DNA of 14,607 nucleotides from an uncultured Lachnospiraceae bacterium. GTDB taxonomy: Bacteria > Bacillota > Clostridia > Lachnospirales > Lachnospiraceae. The notes beneath the pieces were generated by a model. It ran no database searches. It was not told the origin of the DNA and was given only the letters and a program-made list of their open reading frames with translations. The translations under genes were made by a program, and so were the position numbers. The stretch covers positions 1-14,607 of the forward strand of contig CAKZZH010000078.1 in the NCBI GenBank assembly GCA_937885345.1. Direction: 5' to 3'. How positions within the stretch are numbered: position 1 is the stretch's first letter; each line of letters opens with the position of its first letter. Shown in pieces: positions 1-6,231 of this stretch.

Positions 1-75
1 ATTTATTTGATTTTGTTGAATTATATTAGGATTTTTAGTCGAACAACGTGAATTTTCACAGGAGGAAATGAAATC

Positions 76-1905
76 ATGAGAAAGATATTATGCGCTGTCC
101 TGCTTGTGTGTACTGTTGTTTCGTGTGCATGGGCGGATGTGGTGATAAACGATGAGAACTTCCATGATGATAATTTCAGGGCGTTCATGTATGATTTAGA
201 CAAGAACGAGGACGGCATATTGAGTGATTCAGAGCTTGCAGCCCAAAAAAATCTGAGTCTCAGGGGCGAAAATATACAGTCCTTGAAGGGCATTGAGTAT
301 TTTACGAATCTGGTGTCCCTTGACTGTAGCTATAATCCAATCTCAGAATTGAATCTGAGTGCAAATACGGCACTTACCTACTTGTACTGTTCACATAACA
401 CAGAACTAATCAGCCTTGATTGTCAGTCCACAGATATTGTTGCCATTGACGTAAGCGGGAATACGGCTTTGGAGTATTTGTACGCTAAAAACGCGAGACT
501 TACAGCTATAGACTTAACGAGCAACACAGCACTGAAGAGCATTAACTTTGAGTCCTGCCAGCTCACAGAAATAGACCTCAGCAAGAATACAGCACTTCAG
601 AACATAGCACTTGCGGGCAACCAGCTCGCGGCATTGGATCTCAGTAACAATATGTTATTGGAACAACTTACCTGCGGGGGCAATAATATTGAGGAGCTTG
701 ACCTGAGCAATCATACGGAATTGATGTATGTCGCATGTGAAGGCAATCAGCTAACAAAGTTGGATGTGAGCGGATGTACGGAGCTTCAAATGTTGTTCTG
801 TTGGAGGAATATGCTTACAGAGCTTGATTTGAGCGACAACTCTAATCTGCTTATACTCAGGTGCGAATCGAACCAGCTTACAACGTTGGATTTGAGCCAG
901 AATACAGCACTTGATATGGCCTATGCTCATTACGTTCAAGGCAACGAGCTTTACTTGAGCATAAACCTTCAGAGAATACCAAGCATTGACGTAACTATTC
1001 AGGAAGGAAAATACGAGTATCCTTACGCGCTTGACCTGAAGAAATACATGAACGCGTCAGACCTGCCCAATGTCATAGCATCAAGCATAAAGGCTGTTGA
1101 TGAGGACAATGAAGAAGTAGGCACAAAATATTCATCAAACGGCATTATCGAGTTTGAAGCATCTCCGGCACGTGTGAGCTATAGATATATGACAGGCTTC
1201 AAGGATCTCAGCATGGACGTGAAAATAGGTGATTTGAACTACCTTACTGTCGCGCTTAAAGGTCATATATACCGTCTTTTCACGAAGCGTTACACATGGC
1301 TGGACGCAAAAGAATACTGCGAATCAGTTGGCGGTCATCTAATTACGATTACAAGTAGTGATGAGTTTATCGTAGCAGCTAACTTGATACATAAGGCCGT
1401 AAAAGAAGGGGACGTTGCCTATACGGGCGAGGCTTCGGTTTGGACCGGCGGCGTACTCTCAGGCGATTCGTGGCGGTGGGTAACTGGTGAGGGTTTGAAT
1501 CTTAGAGTTCATTCGCTCACAGAAAATGCTGCTTATCTTGACATGGCAGTAATCCTCAGCGGCGACACTGTTTATAACGTAAATTTTAACGGCATGAGCA
1601 GACGCTACCTAATGAGCTTCATATGCGAATGGGAGCCAACTGAAATTGAAATTGCCCCCGTCAACCCTGAGTATGAAGAGTGGCGCAAAGACCCAAATAA
1701 GTATCTTGAAGGCTACGAGAACTACGGCGTAATTCCTTCTCCGCTTGACCTCTCGCATCTTACTAAGGCTGAGGCAAGAGACGTTACTGCATCTATCCCG
1801 GTAAGTTTTGACCCAAGAGGCTCGGATTTTATCCCGAATCAACCGGCTCCTACTATATGGATGCGGCGCTCACCAATTATATCAAGGAGAAGTATCCTTC
1901 GGTAA
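76..1905 (+). CDS. Secreted LRR / C-type-lectin-like protein, cut short at a probable papain-like domain
   Basis: Likely a surface or secreted adhesion or processing protein. The start at 76 follows ACAGGAGG at 58-65. Residues 1-20 form a signal peptide ending in AWA; VVSC at 14-17 also fits a lipobox, so a lipoprotein is possible. Residues 42-53 (DKNEDGILSDSE) match an EF-hand or dockerin-type calcium loop. Residues about 65-290 are roughly ten 21-residue leucine-rich repeats of the form LxxLxCxxNxLTxLDLSxNTA. Residues about 396-518 resemble a C-type-lectin fold (GHIYRLF, W408, GGHLITI, SWRWVTGEG, FICEWE, Cys415 and Cys517). Residues 572-587, ASIPVSFDPRGSDFIP, resemble the start of a papain (C1A) domain, but no catalytic Cys, His or Asn follows. 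The last ~20 residues look like random frame, and the stop lies inside the next gene's frame, so the true C-terminus is missing. Domain calls are by eye; the LRR call is firmest. Confidence 0.82.
   Translation: MRKILCAVLLVCTVVSCAWADVVINDENFHDDNFRAFMYDLDKNEDGILSDSELAAQKNLSLRGENIQSLKGIEYFTNLVSLDCSYNPISELNLSANTALTYLYCSHNTELISLDCQSTDIVAIDVSGNTALEYLYAKNARLTAIDLTSNTALKSINFESCQLTEIDLSKNTALQNIALAGNQLAALDLSNNMLLEQLTCGGNNIEELDLSNHTELMYVACEGNQLTKLDVSGCTELQMLFCWRNMLTELDLSDNSNLLILRCESNQLTTLDLSQNTALDMAYAHYVQGNELYLSINLQRIPSIDVTIQEGKYEYPYALDLKKYMNASDLPNVIASSIKAVDEDNEEVGTKYSSNGIIEFEASPARVSYRYMTGFKDLSMDVKIGDLNYLTVALKGHIYRLFTKRYTWLDAKEYCESVGGHLITITSSDEFIVAANLIHKAVKEGDVAYTGEASVWTGGVLSGDSWRWVTGEGLNLRVHSLTENAAYLDMAVILSGDTVYNVNFNGMSRRYLMSFICEWEPTEIEIAPVNPEYEEWRKDPNKYLEGYENYGVIPSPLDLSHLTKAEARDVTASIPVSFDPRGSDFIPNQPAPTIWMRRSPIISRRSILR
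1833..1848. other. Junction between unrelated coding sequences
   Basis: Up to about 1836 the LRR gene's frame still gives sensible peptidase-like sequence (FDPRGSDFIP). From about 1836-1845 another frame gives a sensible internal protein sequence (STGSYYMDAALTNYIKEKYP), open only back to 1812 and without a start codon or ribosome binding site. Both genes are therefore broken at the same place: one loses its 3' end, the other its 5' end. No insertion sequence, target duplication or terminator is visible. A chimeric assembly or amplification join or a deletion would explain it. Confidence 0.7.
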
Positions 1906-3260
1906 AATGTGCAGTCGCAACCTGCTGGGAAGAGGGCCCGAAAGCTTATCACACCTGCAATAACTCATGGTATACATTTATGGACGGCGGTCCGTGGGCA
2001 CCCTGGATCCCTTCCAAGGTTAACACTCACGCACCTGCAGCCAATGAGGCTGAAGATTCCGGAATCGTTGCGATCCCTCATCTTTCGAGAGACCTTATTG
2101 CGTGCTATGACGGTAACGGTTCGAATTTCGGAACCCATCCCCAGAATGTACTTCGTGGAATGATCTACGACAGCAAGACCTGGGAGTTCCCTTATCTCTA
2201 CAATCTCATCGATCAGTACAGAGCGCTTGCCAAATACAATAACGGCTACGCTTACAATATGATGTTCGTAGGACCGGGATGGATGAATAAAATGGGAAGA
2301 TGGGAGGCACCTTACGAGCTTCTTGTTAAATCCTATGAGGACGGCTGCGCATACTACGGACAGCTTAAGAAGGAAGGCAAGCTTGTTGATATGACAATGG
2401 CTGAGTTTGCCGATTATTACAGAGAGAAGAAGACTTACACCGAGCCTGAGTGTGCTCTTTGGAAGGATATTTTATACGGATCCGAGAAACAGCTTTTCTG
2501 GTACTGCGATCCGTTTATGAGAGCTTGTGTAAATATGGATCAGGGCGGCGCGATCGTAGACCTCAGACCTTATGCAGCCAAACTTGAATGGGAGATCGGT
2601 ATCGGAACCGACCATATTCAGGATGCTTCATATCCTTTCCTTATACAGGAAAAGTACAGGGCCGGATATTTTACACATTATGCGGGAGAAGGCACAGTAA
2701 GAAGTGCCAAGATCACATACAAGGGCGAAGAAGTCGATCTGTGTCAGTGCAGGACCAAGGCTCATTTTTCGCAGGAAGGCAAGGACAGGATCCTTACGCT
2801 CGATCCGGTTGAGATCGTATTTGCTGATCTTACACTTAAGCTTCAGAGCATTATTACTTTTACAGAGGGTTCAAGCGAGATCAAGATCGAGAGACACATC
2901 CTTGAGATGAGCGATCCTTCGGCTAAGGTCGATATCAACGAGTACATCGTGGCATGCTACGGTACAACCGAATATACGGAGGATATGTCTTCCGTCAGGC
3001 TTATGCTCAAAGGCAGTGAGGATAAAAGCCTCGATTATGCTTATAAGTGCCGCGAGGATGTTCTTGCCGGCGCCGACTGCGCACAGGCACTTGTTCCTCC
3101 TATTAAGACTCTTGTCACTCTTAAGGGCGAGGGACCCGATAAGCAGGGCTACTACAAGGAAGGCTATGCTTTCTCGCCGATGTTTACTTTAGGTTATAAC
3201 GGTACACTTTCTGATAAGGAGGTATTTACGACATGGCTCAAGCTGGAAAGGGCAAATTAA
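1857..3260 (+). CDS. Unrecognised carbohydrate-associated protein, N-terminally truncated
   Basis: I do not recognise this family with confidence. The frame is open back to 1812 and its sequence looks native from about 1836, so the ATG at 1857 is probably an internal Met of a longer protein; no ribosome binding site precedes it. The visible 467 residues have two parts. Residues 1 to about 200 are rich in Trp, Tyr, His and Asn (EEGPKAYHTCNNSWYTF, DGGPWAPW, VGPGWMNKMGRW, MTMAEFADYYRE), resembling the deacetylase or GH57-like barrel style. Residues about 200-467 look beta-rich (RPYAAKLEWEIGIGTDH, ADLTLKLQSIITFTEG), like an accessory sandwich domain. A relation to the DUF3863/DUF3864 proteins of gut bacteria is a guess. 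No membrane segment is visible. It lies just upstream of a zinc-ribbon gene and a GH53 gene, which points to polysaccharide use. The C-terminus overlaps the next gene by 28 nt. Confidence 0.6.
   Translation: MDAALTNYIKEKYPSVKCAVATCWEEGPKAYHTCNNSWYTFMDGGPWAPWIPSKVNTHAPAANEAEDSGIVAIPHLSRDLIACYDGNGSNFGTHPQNVLRGMIYDSKTWEFPYLYNLIDQYRALAKYNNGYAYNMMFVGPGWMNKMGRWEAPYELLVKSYEDGCAYYGQLKKEGKLVDMTMAEFADYYREKKTYTEPECALWKDILYGSEKQLFWYCDPFMRACVNMDQGGAIVDLRPYAAKLEWEIGIGTDHIQDASYPFLIQEKYRAGYFTHYAGEGTVRSAKITYKGEEVDLCQCRTKAHFSQEGKDRILTLDPVEIVFADLTLKLQSIITFTEGSSEIKIERHILEMSDPSAKVDINEYIVACYGTTEYTEDMSSVRLMLKGSEDKSLDYAYKCREDVLAGADCAQALVPPIKTLVTLKGEGPDKQGYYKEGYAFSPMFTLGYNGTLSDKEVFTTWLKLERAN
3216..3223 (+). promoter_or_regulatory. 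Ribosome binding site inside the preceding gene
   Basis: AAGGAGGT lies 9 nt before the ATG at 3233, within the last codons of the upstream gene. It is close to the full anti-16S complement and fixes the zinc-ribbon start, implying translational coupling of the two genes. Confidence 0.8.
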
Positions 3261-3445
3261 ATTTCAGATGTCCTTCATGTTTTATGAGGGATCTCGATAT
3301 CGATATGTTTTATGACAAGGACAAGAAGGAATATTATTGCATCCGTTGTCAGTATACAGGCACTGAAGAGGATGTGCTTGCCAAGAACGAGATGGCACGT
3401 TTTCGCTACCGCGCAATAGCCAAGAGAATCACCGATTTTGATTAA
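3233..3445 (+). CDS. Small zinc-ribbon protein
   Basis: A 70-residue protein with two CxxC knuckles, CPSC at 13-16 and CIRC at 36-39, spaced as in a single treble-clef or rubredoxin-like zinc ribbon that would bind one zinc ion. The rest is charged, ending in a basic helix-like tail (AKNEMARFRYRAIAKRITDFD). There is no signal peptide or membrane segment, so it is probably cytoplasmic. The start is set by the AAGGAGGT site at 3216-3223. It overlaps the preceding gene by 28 nt and ends 9 nt before the GH53 start, so all three are very likely one transcript. Its role is unknown: a nucleic-acid-binding or regulatory part, or a small structural partner, are both possible. It is real rather than a shadow, because of the ordered cysteines and the strong ribosome binding site. 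Confidence 0.8.
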   Translation: MAQAGKGKLNFRCPSCFMRDLDIDMFYDKDKKEYYCIRCQYTGTEEDVLAKNEMARFRYRAIAKRITDFD

Positions 3446-3454
3446 GAGGCGCAT

Positions 3455-4597
3455 ATGGACTACATAAAAGGTGTTGATATTTCTACGCTGCATGAGATAG
3501 AGGAGTGCGGTGGCAAATATTACGATCACGGAAAGCAGGGTGACCTTCTGGACATTCTTGCTTCATATGATGTCAATTACGTAAGACTTCGTCTGTGGAA
3601 CGATCCATATTCCGCAGACGGCAAGCCCTACGGAGCCGGAACGAACGATATTGCTGTTACAACGGAGCTTGCAAAGAGGGCGATCGATCATAAAATGGGA
3701 TTCCTTCTTGATCTTCATTACAGCGATTTCTGGGCAGACCCCGGTAAACAGATAATTCCCAAGGCGTGGAAAGGTTATGGTATAGAGGAACTAGAGAAGG
3801 CGGTATATGATTTTACACTGAATACCGTTTTGGCGCTCAAGGGCGCAGGCTGTGAGCCCACAATGGTACAGGTGGGAAATGAGATCACCAACGGCCTTCT
3901 CTGGCCCTATGGGCGCAAGCCTGACGATGAGGAACGCGCAAGAGGAGACTTAAGCGGCTTTGACAATATGGCAAGGTTTATCTCTGCCGGTATACGTGCG
4001 GTGAGAGAAGTCAATCCTGATATCAAGATAATGATCCACCTTGATAACGGTGGTAATAATGCAATGTACCGTGACTGGTTCGATCATTATATCGAAAGAG
4101 GCGAAGACTTCGATATAATCGGGCTTTCGTATTATCCCTTCTGGCACGGAGATTTCTCGATGCTCAAGAACAATATGGACGATATTGCGCAAAGATACGG
4201 CAAAGACCTCGTAGTTGCTGAGGTTTCGATGGGTTTTACCATGGAGGATTACGCAGCTTACGAAAATCTTGCTCCCAATGAGCGCAAAGGCTACGCAACC
4301 AGGCAGGAACTTGTCGATAAACTGGATTATCCCATGACAGTAGACGGACAGATGGCGTTTTTAAGAGATTTATTTGAGATTATCGATGAGGTGCCCGGCA
4401 ATAAGGGTAAGGGATTTTTCTACTGGGAACCCGGCTGGATCCCCGTTCCGAAAAGTGAGTGGGCAACCCCCGAAGCCCTTGAATATACGGGAGAAAAAGG
4501 CCCCGGCGGCAACGAATGGGCCAATCAGGCGCTTTTTGATTATGACGGGAATGCACTTAAATCGTTTGAGTTGATACGTGATTTACACGCGAAATAG
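3455..4597 (+). CDS. GH53 arabinogalactan endo-beta-1,4-galactanase
   Basis: Hydrolyses internal beta-1,4-galactosidic bonds in type I galactan (pectin side chains) or its oligosaccharides, by a retaining clan GH-A mechanism. The 380 residues are one GH53 barrel: KGVDIS at 5-10 (strand 1), VRLRLWNDP at 43-51, FLLDLHYSDFWADPGKQ at 83-99, MVQVGNEITNG at 137-147 with the acid/base Glu143, DIIGLSYYPFW at 220-230, and VVAEVSMGF at 253-261 with the nucleophile Glu256. The C-terminal GFFYWEPGW (320-328) is also typical. There is no signal peptide, unlike secreted GH53 enzymes, so it probably acts in the cytoplasm on imported oligosaccharides. The start at 3455 has only a weak AGAGG site, 9 nt after the zinc-ribbon stop, which suggests coupled translation. 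The family call is secure; naming it ganB would need synteny not seen here. Confidence 0.95.
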   Translation: MDYIKGVDISTLHEIEECGGKYYDHGKQGDLLDILASYDVNYVRLRLWNDPYSADGKPYGAGTNDIAVTTELAKRAIDHKMGFLLDLHYSDFWADPGKQIIPKAWKGYGIEELEKAVYDFTLNTVLALKGAGCEPTMVQVGNEITNGLLWPYGRKPDDEERARGDLSGFDNMARFISAGIRAVREVNPDIKIMIHLDNGGNNAMYRDWFDHYIERGEDFDIIGLSYYPFWHGDFSMLKNNMDDIAQRYGKDLVVAEVSMGFTMEDYAAYENLAPNERKGYATRQELVDKLDYPMTVDGQMAFLRDLFEIIDEVPGNKGKGFFYWEPGWIPVPKSEWATPEALEYTGEKGPGGNEWANQALFDYDGNALKSFELIRDLHAK

Positions 4598-4638
4598 TGC
4601 ATATAAAGGGAATTTGACGAAAATTTAACATATATCCG

Positions 4639-4654
4639 TGCGCAATATAGCGCA
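4639..4654 (+). terminator. Weak hairpin downstream of the GH53 gene
   Basis: TGCGC and GCGCA form a 5-bp stem with a 6-nt loop, followed by AAATTT rather than a clean T run. It is the only terminator-like structure between GH53 and the promoter at 4683-4711, so the GH53 transcript may end here weakly or read through. Confidence 0.3.
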
Positions 4655-4657
4655 AAA

Positions 4658-4697
4658 TTTACTAAAATTTTCGAAAATAGTATTGCATTTTAGTAAA
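4658..4697. promoter_or_regulatory. Operator-like nested palindromes over the importer promoter
   Basis: TTTACTAAAAT (4658-4668) is repeated in perfect inverted orientation as ATTTTAGTAAA (4687-4697). Each arm holds the quasi-palindrome TTTA-S-TAAA, and the two centres are 31 bp apart, about three helical turns. Between them lies the perfect 12-bp palindrome ATTTTCGAAAAT (4667-4678), centred on CG as in LacI-family operators. The right arm overlaps the -35 box and spacer, so binding there should repress. The regulator is not in this window, and the regulator family is inference. Confidence 0.6.
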
Positions 4698-4711
4698 AAT
4701 GGATATATAAT
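4683..4711 (+). promoter_or_regulatory. Sigma-A promoter of the sugar importer operon
   Basis: TTGCAT (4683-4688) and TATAAT (4706-4711) are separated by exactly 17 bp. The -10 box is consensus and the -35 box matches at four of six positions. Transcription should start near 4718, leaving about 105 nt of untranslated leader before the binding-protein gene. Confidence 0.82.
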
Positions 4712-4722
4712 CAATATTGGTT

Positions 4723-4750
4723 TTTGGTGAATGTGTCAATTTCTACCAAA
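4723..4750 (+). promoter_or_regulatory. Leader hairpin in the importer 5' untranslated region
   Basis: TTTGGTGAA can pair with TTCTACCAAA around a 9-nt loop, giving a 9-bp stem with one bulged T. It lies at the very 5' end of the predicted transcript, where it could protect the message from decay. No known riboswitch motif is visible. Confidence 0.3.
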
Positions 4751-4822
4751 GACAAGCGGTAAAGATATAGAATGCGAGTGCATTTTATAATATTCATTAC
4801 GAAAATGAAAAGGAGAAAAGAC

Positions 4823-6148
4823 ATGAAAAAGAGAGTAATTGCTACAATGGCAGCTGCTACAATGGTTGCAGCACTCTTCGCAGGATGTACAGGAACATCC
4901 TCAAGCTCATCAGCAGCTTCAAGCGCAGCAGCTTCGAGCGCAGCAGCTTCAAGCGCAACAGATTCAAGCGCAGCAGATTCAAGCGCAGCAGACTCAAGCG
5001 AGTCAGAGGACCTTGGCTCAGGCGAGATTACAATTTGGGTTGCTGAGGCAGTTGTTGACACAACAAAGAAACTTGCAGATGATTTTATTAAATCAGATGA
5101 TAAGTATTCAGGTTACACAGTAACAATCGAGGCTGTAGGTGAAGGTGATGCAGCTACAAATATGATCACCGATGTTGAAGGCGGAGCAGATATCTTCGGT
5201 TTTGCACAGGATCAGCTTGCGCGTCTTGTTGCAGCAGGTGCTGTTAACCCGGTAGTAGGCGACTACTATTCATTCGTTGAGAGCAGCAATGATGCAGGTT
5301 CTGTAGCAGCAACCAAGGTTGGTGATACAGCATATGCATTCCCTATGACTTCCGATAACGGATATTTCCTTTACTATGATAAGTCTGTTATCACAGATGT
5401 ATCAACACTTGATGCTGTAGTTAAGCAGTGTGAGGATGCAGGAAAGAGCCTTTATTTCCAGATCAACTCAGGTTGGTATAACACCGCATTCTTCTTCGGT
5501 GCAGGATGTACAGTTACTTATGAAACCGATGAGGACGGTAACTTCACAGGATGTACATGTGATTACGATTCAGAGAATGGTGTTGAGGCTCTTGAGGCAA
5601 TGATCAAGCTTGCTTCTTCTTCAGCATTCGTTAACGGTTCTTCAGCATCAGATGCTGTTGATTATGCAGCGATCGTTGATGGTACATGGGATAAAACAAC
5701 AGTTAAGGATTACTTCGGAGATAACTATGCTTGTGCTAAGCTTCCTACCTTTACTTGCGGAGATGAGCAGGTACAGCTTTCAGGATTCGGTGGATTCAAG
5801 CTCCTTGGTGTTAAGCCTCAGACAGATGCAGGTAAGCTTAAGGTATGTCTTGACCTTGCTAAGTGGCTTACCAACGCTGATTCACAGTTAGCAAGATATG
5901 AGGCAGTAGGTTGGGGTCCTTCAAACCTTGAGGCTCAGGCTTCAGAGGCTGTTCAGGAAGATGAAGCTCTTGCAGCTCTTGGCGCTCAGCTTGCATACAC
6001 AATTCCTCAGGGACAGTATCCTAACGATTACTGGTCAATCGCTGAGGCACTTGGTAATGATGTAATTGCCGGTACTATTAATGCAGACAGCGATCTTATG
6101 GCAGCACTTGAAGACGTTGTTGCTAAGTTTAAGGCTCTTGCTAAGTAA
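4823..6148 (+). CDS. ABC sugar importer, lipoprotein solute-binding protein (MalE-like)
   Basis: Family 1 extracellular solute-binding protein that captures oligosaccharide for the permeases encoded downstream. The start at 4823 (MKKRVIATM) is chosen over an upstream in-frame ATG at 4772: AAAGGAG at 4808-4814 sits 8 nt before it, and a lipoprotein signal follows directly (lipobox LFAGC, Cys21). The mature protein would be 441 minus 20 residues, membrane-anchored. After the Cys comes a Ser/Ala linker of about 40 residues, partly encoded by a 15-bp tandem repeat. The binding domain follows (GEITIWVAEAVVDTTKKLADDF, then GADIFGFAQDQLARLVAAGAV, FPMTSDNGYFLYYDKS, LAKWLTNADSQLARYEAVGWGPSN), as in MalE-type proteins. 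Codon choice is strongly biased (GTT, GCA, CTT, AAG), consistent with high expression. Substrate is inferred as maltodextrin from the downstream GH13 lipoprotein; galacto-oligosaccharide is an alternative because of the upstream GH53. Confidence 0.92.
   Translation: MKKRVIATMAAATMVAALFAGCTGTSSSSSAASSAAASSAAASSATDSSAADSSAADSSESEDLGSGEITIWVAEAVVDTTKKLADDFIKSDDKYSGYTVTIEAVGEGDAATNMITDVEGGADIFGFAQDQLARLVAAGAVNPVVGDYYSFVESSNDAGSVAATKVGDTAYAFPMTSDNGYFLYYDKSVITDVSTLDAVVKQCEDAGKSLYFQINSGWYNTAFFFGAGCTVTYETDEDGNFTGCTCDYDSENGVEALEAMIKLASSSAFVNGSSASDAVDYAAIVDGTWDKTTVKDYFGDNYACAKLPTFTCGDEQVQLSGFGGFKLLGVKPQTDAGKLKVCLDLAKWLTNADSQLARYEAVGWGPSNLEAQASEAVQEDEALAALGAQLAYTIPQGQYPNDYWSIAEALGNDVIAGTINADSDLMAALEDVVAKFKALAK
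4919..5008 (+). repeat. 15-bp tandem repeat encoding the Ser/Ala linker
   Basis: Six consecutive 15-bp units based on TCAAGCGCAGCAGMT (units start at 4919, 4934, 4949, 4964, 4979 and 4994; the last is degenerate). They encode SSAA[AD/TD] repeats just after the lipoprotein cysteine. A related 18-bp unit precedes them at 4901-4918. Because the unit is a multiple of three, copy-number change would alter linker length without a frameshift. Confidence 0.85.
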
Positions 6149-6180
6149 TTATAGTTAAAATTATCATTGTATAAGGATGA

Positions 6181-6200
6181 GCAGGAGGTTTTCCTCCTGC
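6181..6200 (+). other. Intergenic hairpin between binding protein and permease genes
   Basis: GCAGGAGG TTTT CCTCCTGC is a perfect 8-bp stem with a T4 loop, 32 nt after the binding-protein stop. It is followed by CCATTC, not a T run, so it is unlikely to be a plain terminator. A 3'-end-stabilising hairpin that keeps binding-protein mRNA in excess over permease mRNA, as known for malE-malF, is the likely role (inference). Confidence 0.65.
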
Positions 6201-6231
6201 CCATTCTATACAAAATCTTATGGAGGACCCT

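Noticed and set aside
7..27. Promoter for the LRR gene (TTGATT and TATATT)
   Set aside because: The spacing between the boxes is only 9 bp, and the true upstream region lies outside the window.
300..950. Regular 63-bp spaced repeats that might suggest a CRISPR-like array
   Set aside because: The periodicity is that of 21-residue leucine-rich repeats in an open frame; the DNA units diverge and there are no unique spacers.
4712..4822. Riboswitch in the 105-nt leader of the importer operon
   Set aside because: Only small imperfect hairpins (TTTGGT/ACCAAA, AATGC/GCATT) are visible, with no known aptamer core or terminator/antiterminator pair.
4772..4822. Upstream start for the binding protein at 4772
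   Set aside because: It lacks a ribosome binding site and would place 17 extra residues before a textbook lipoprotein signal peptide that has its own AAAGGAG site.
4711..5061. Minus-strand reading frame with ESAALESAALE-type repeats
   Set aside because: It is the complement of the 15-bp repeat of the binding-protein linker; it has no ribosome binding site, and the + strand gene is certain.
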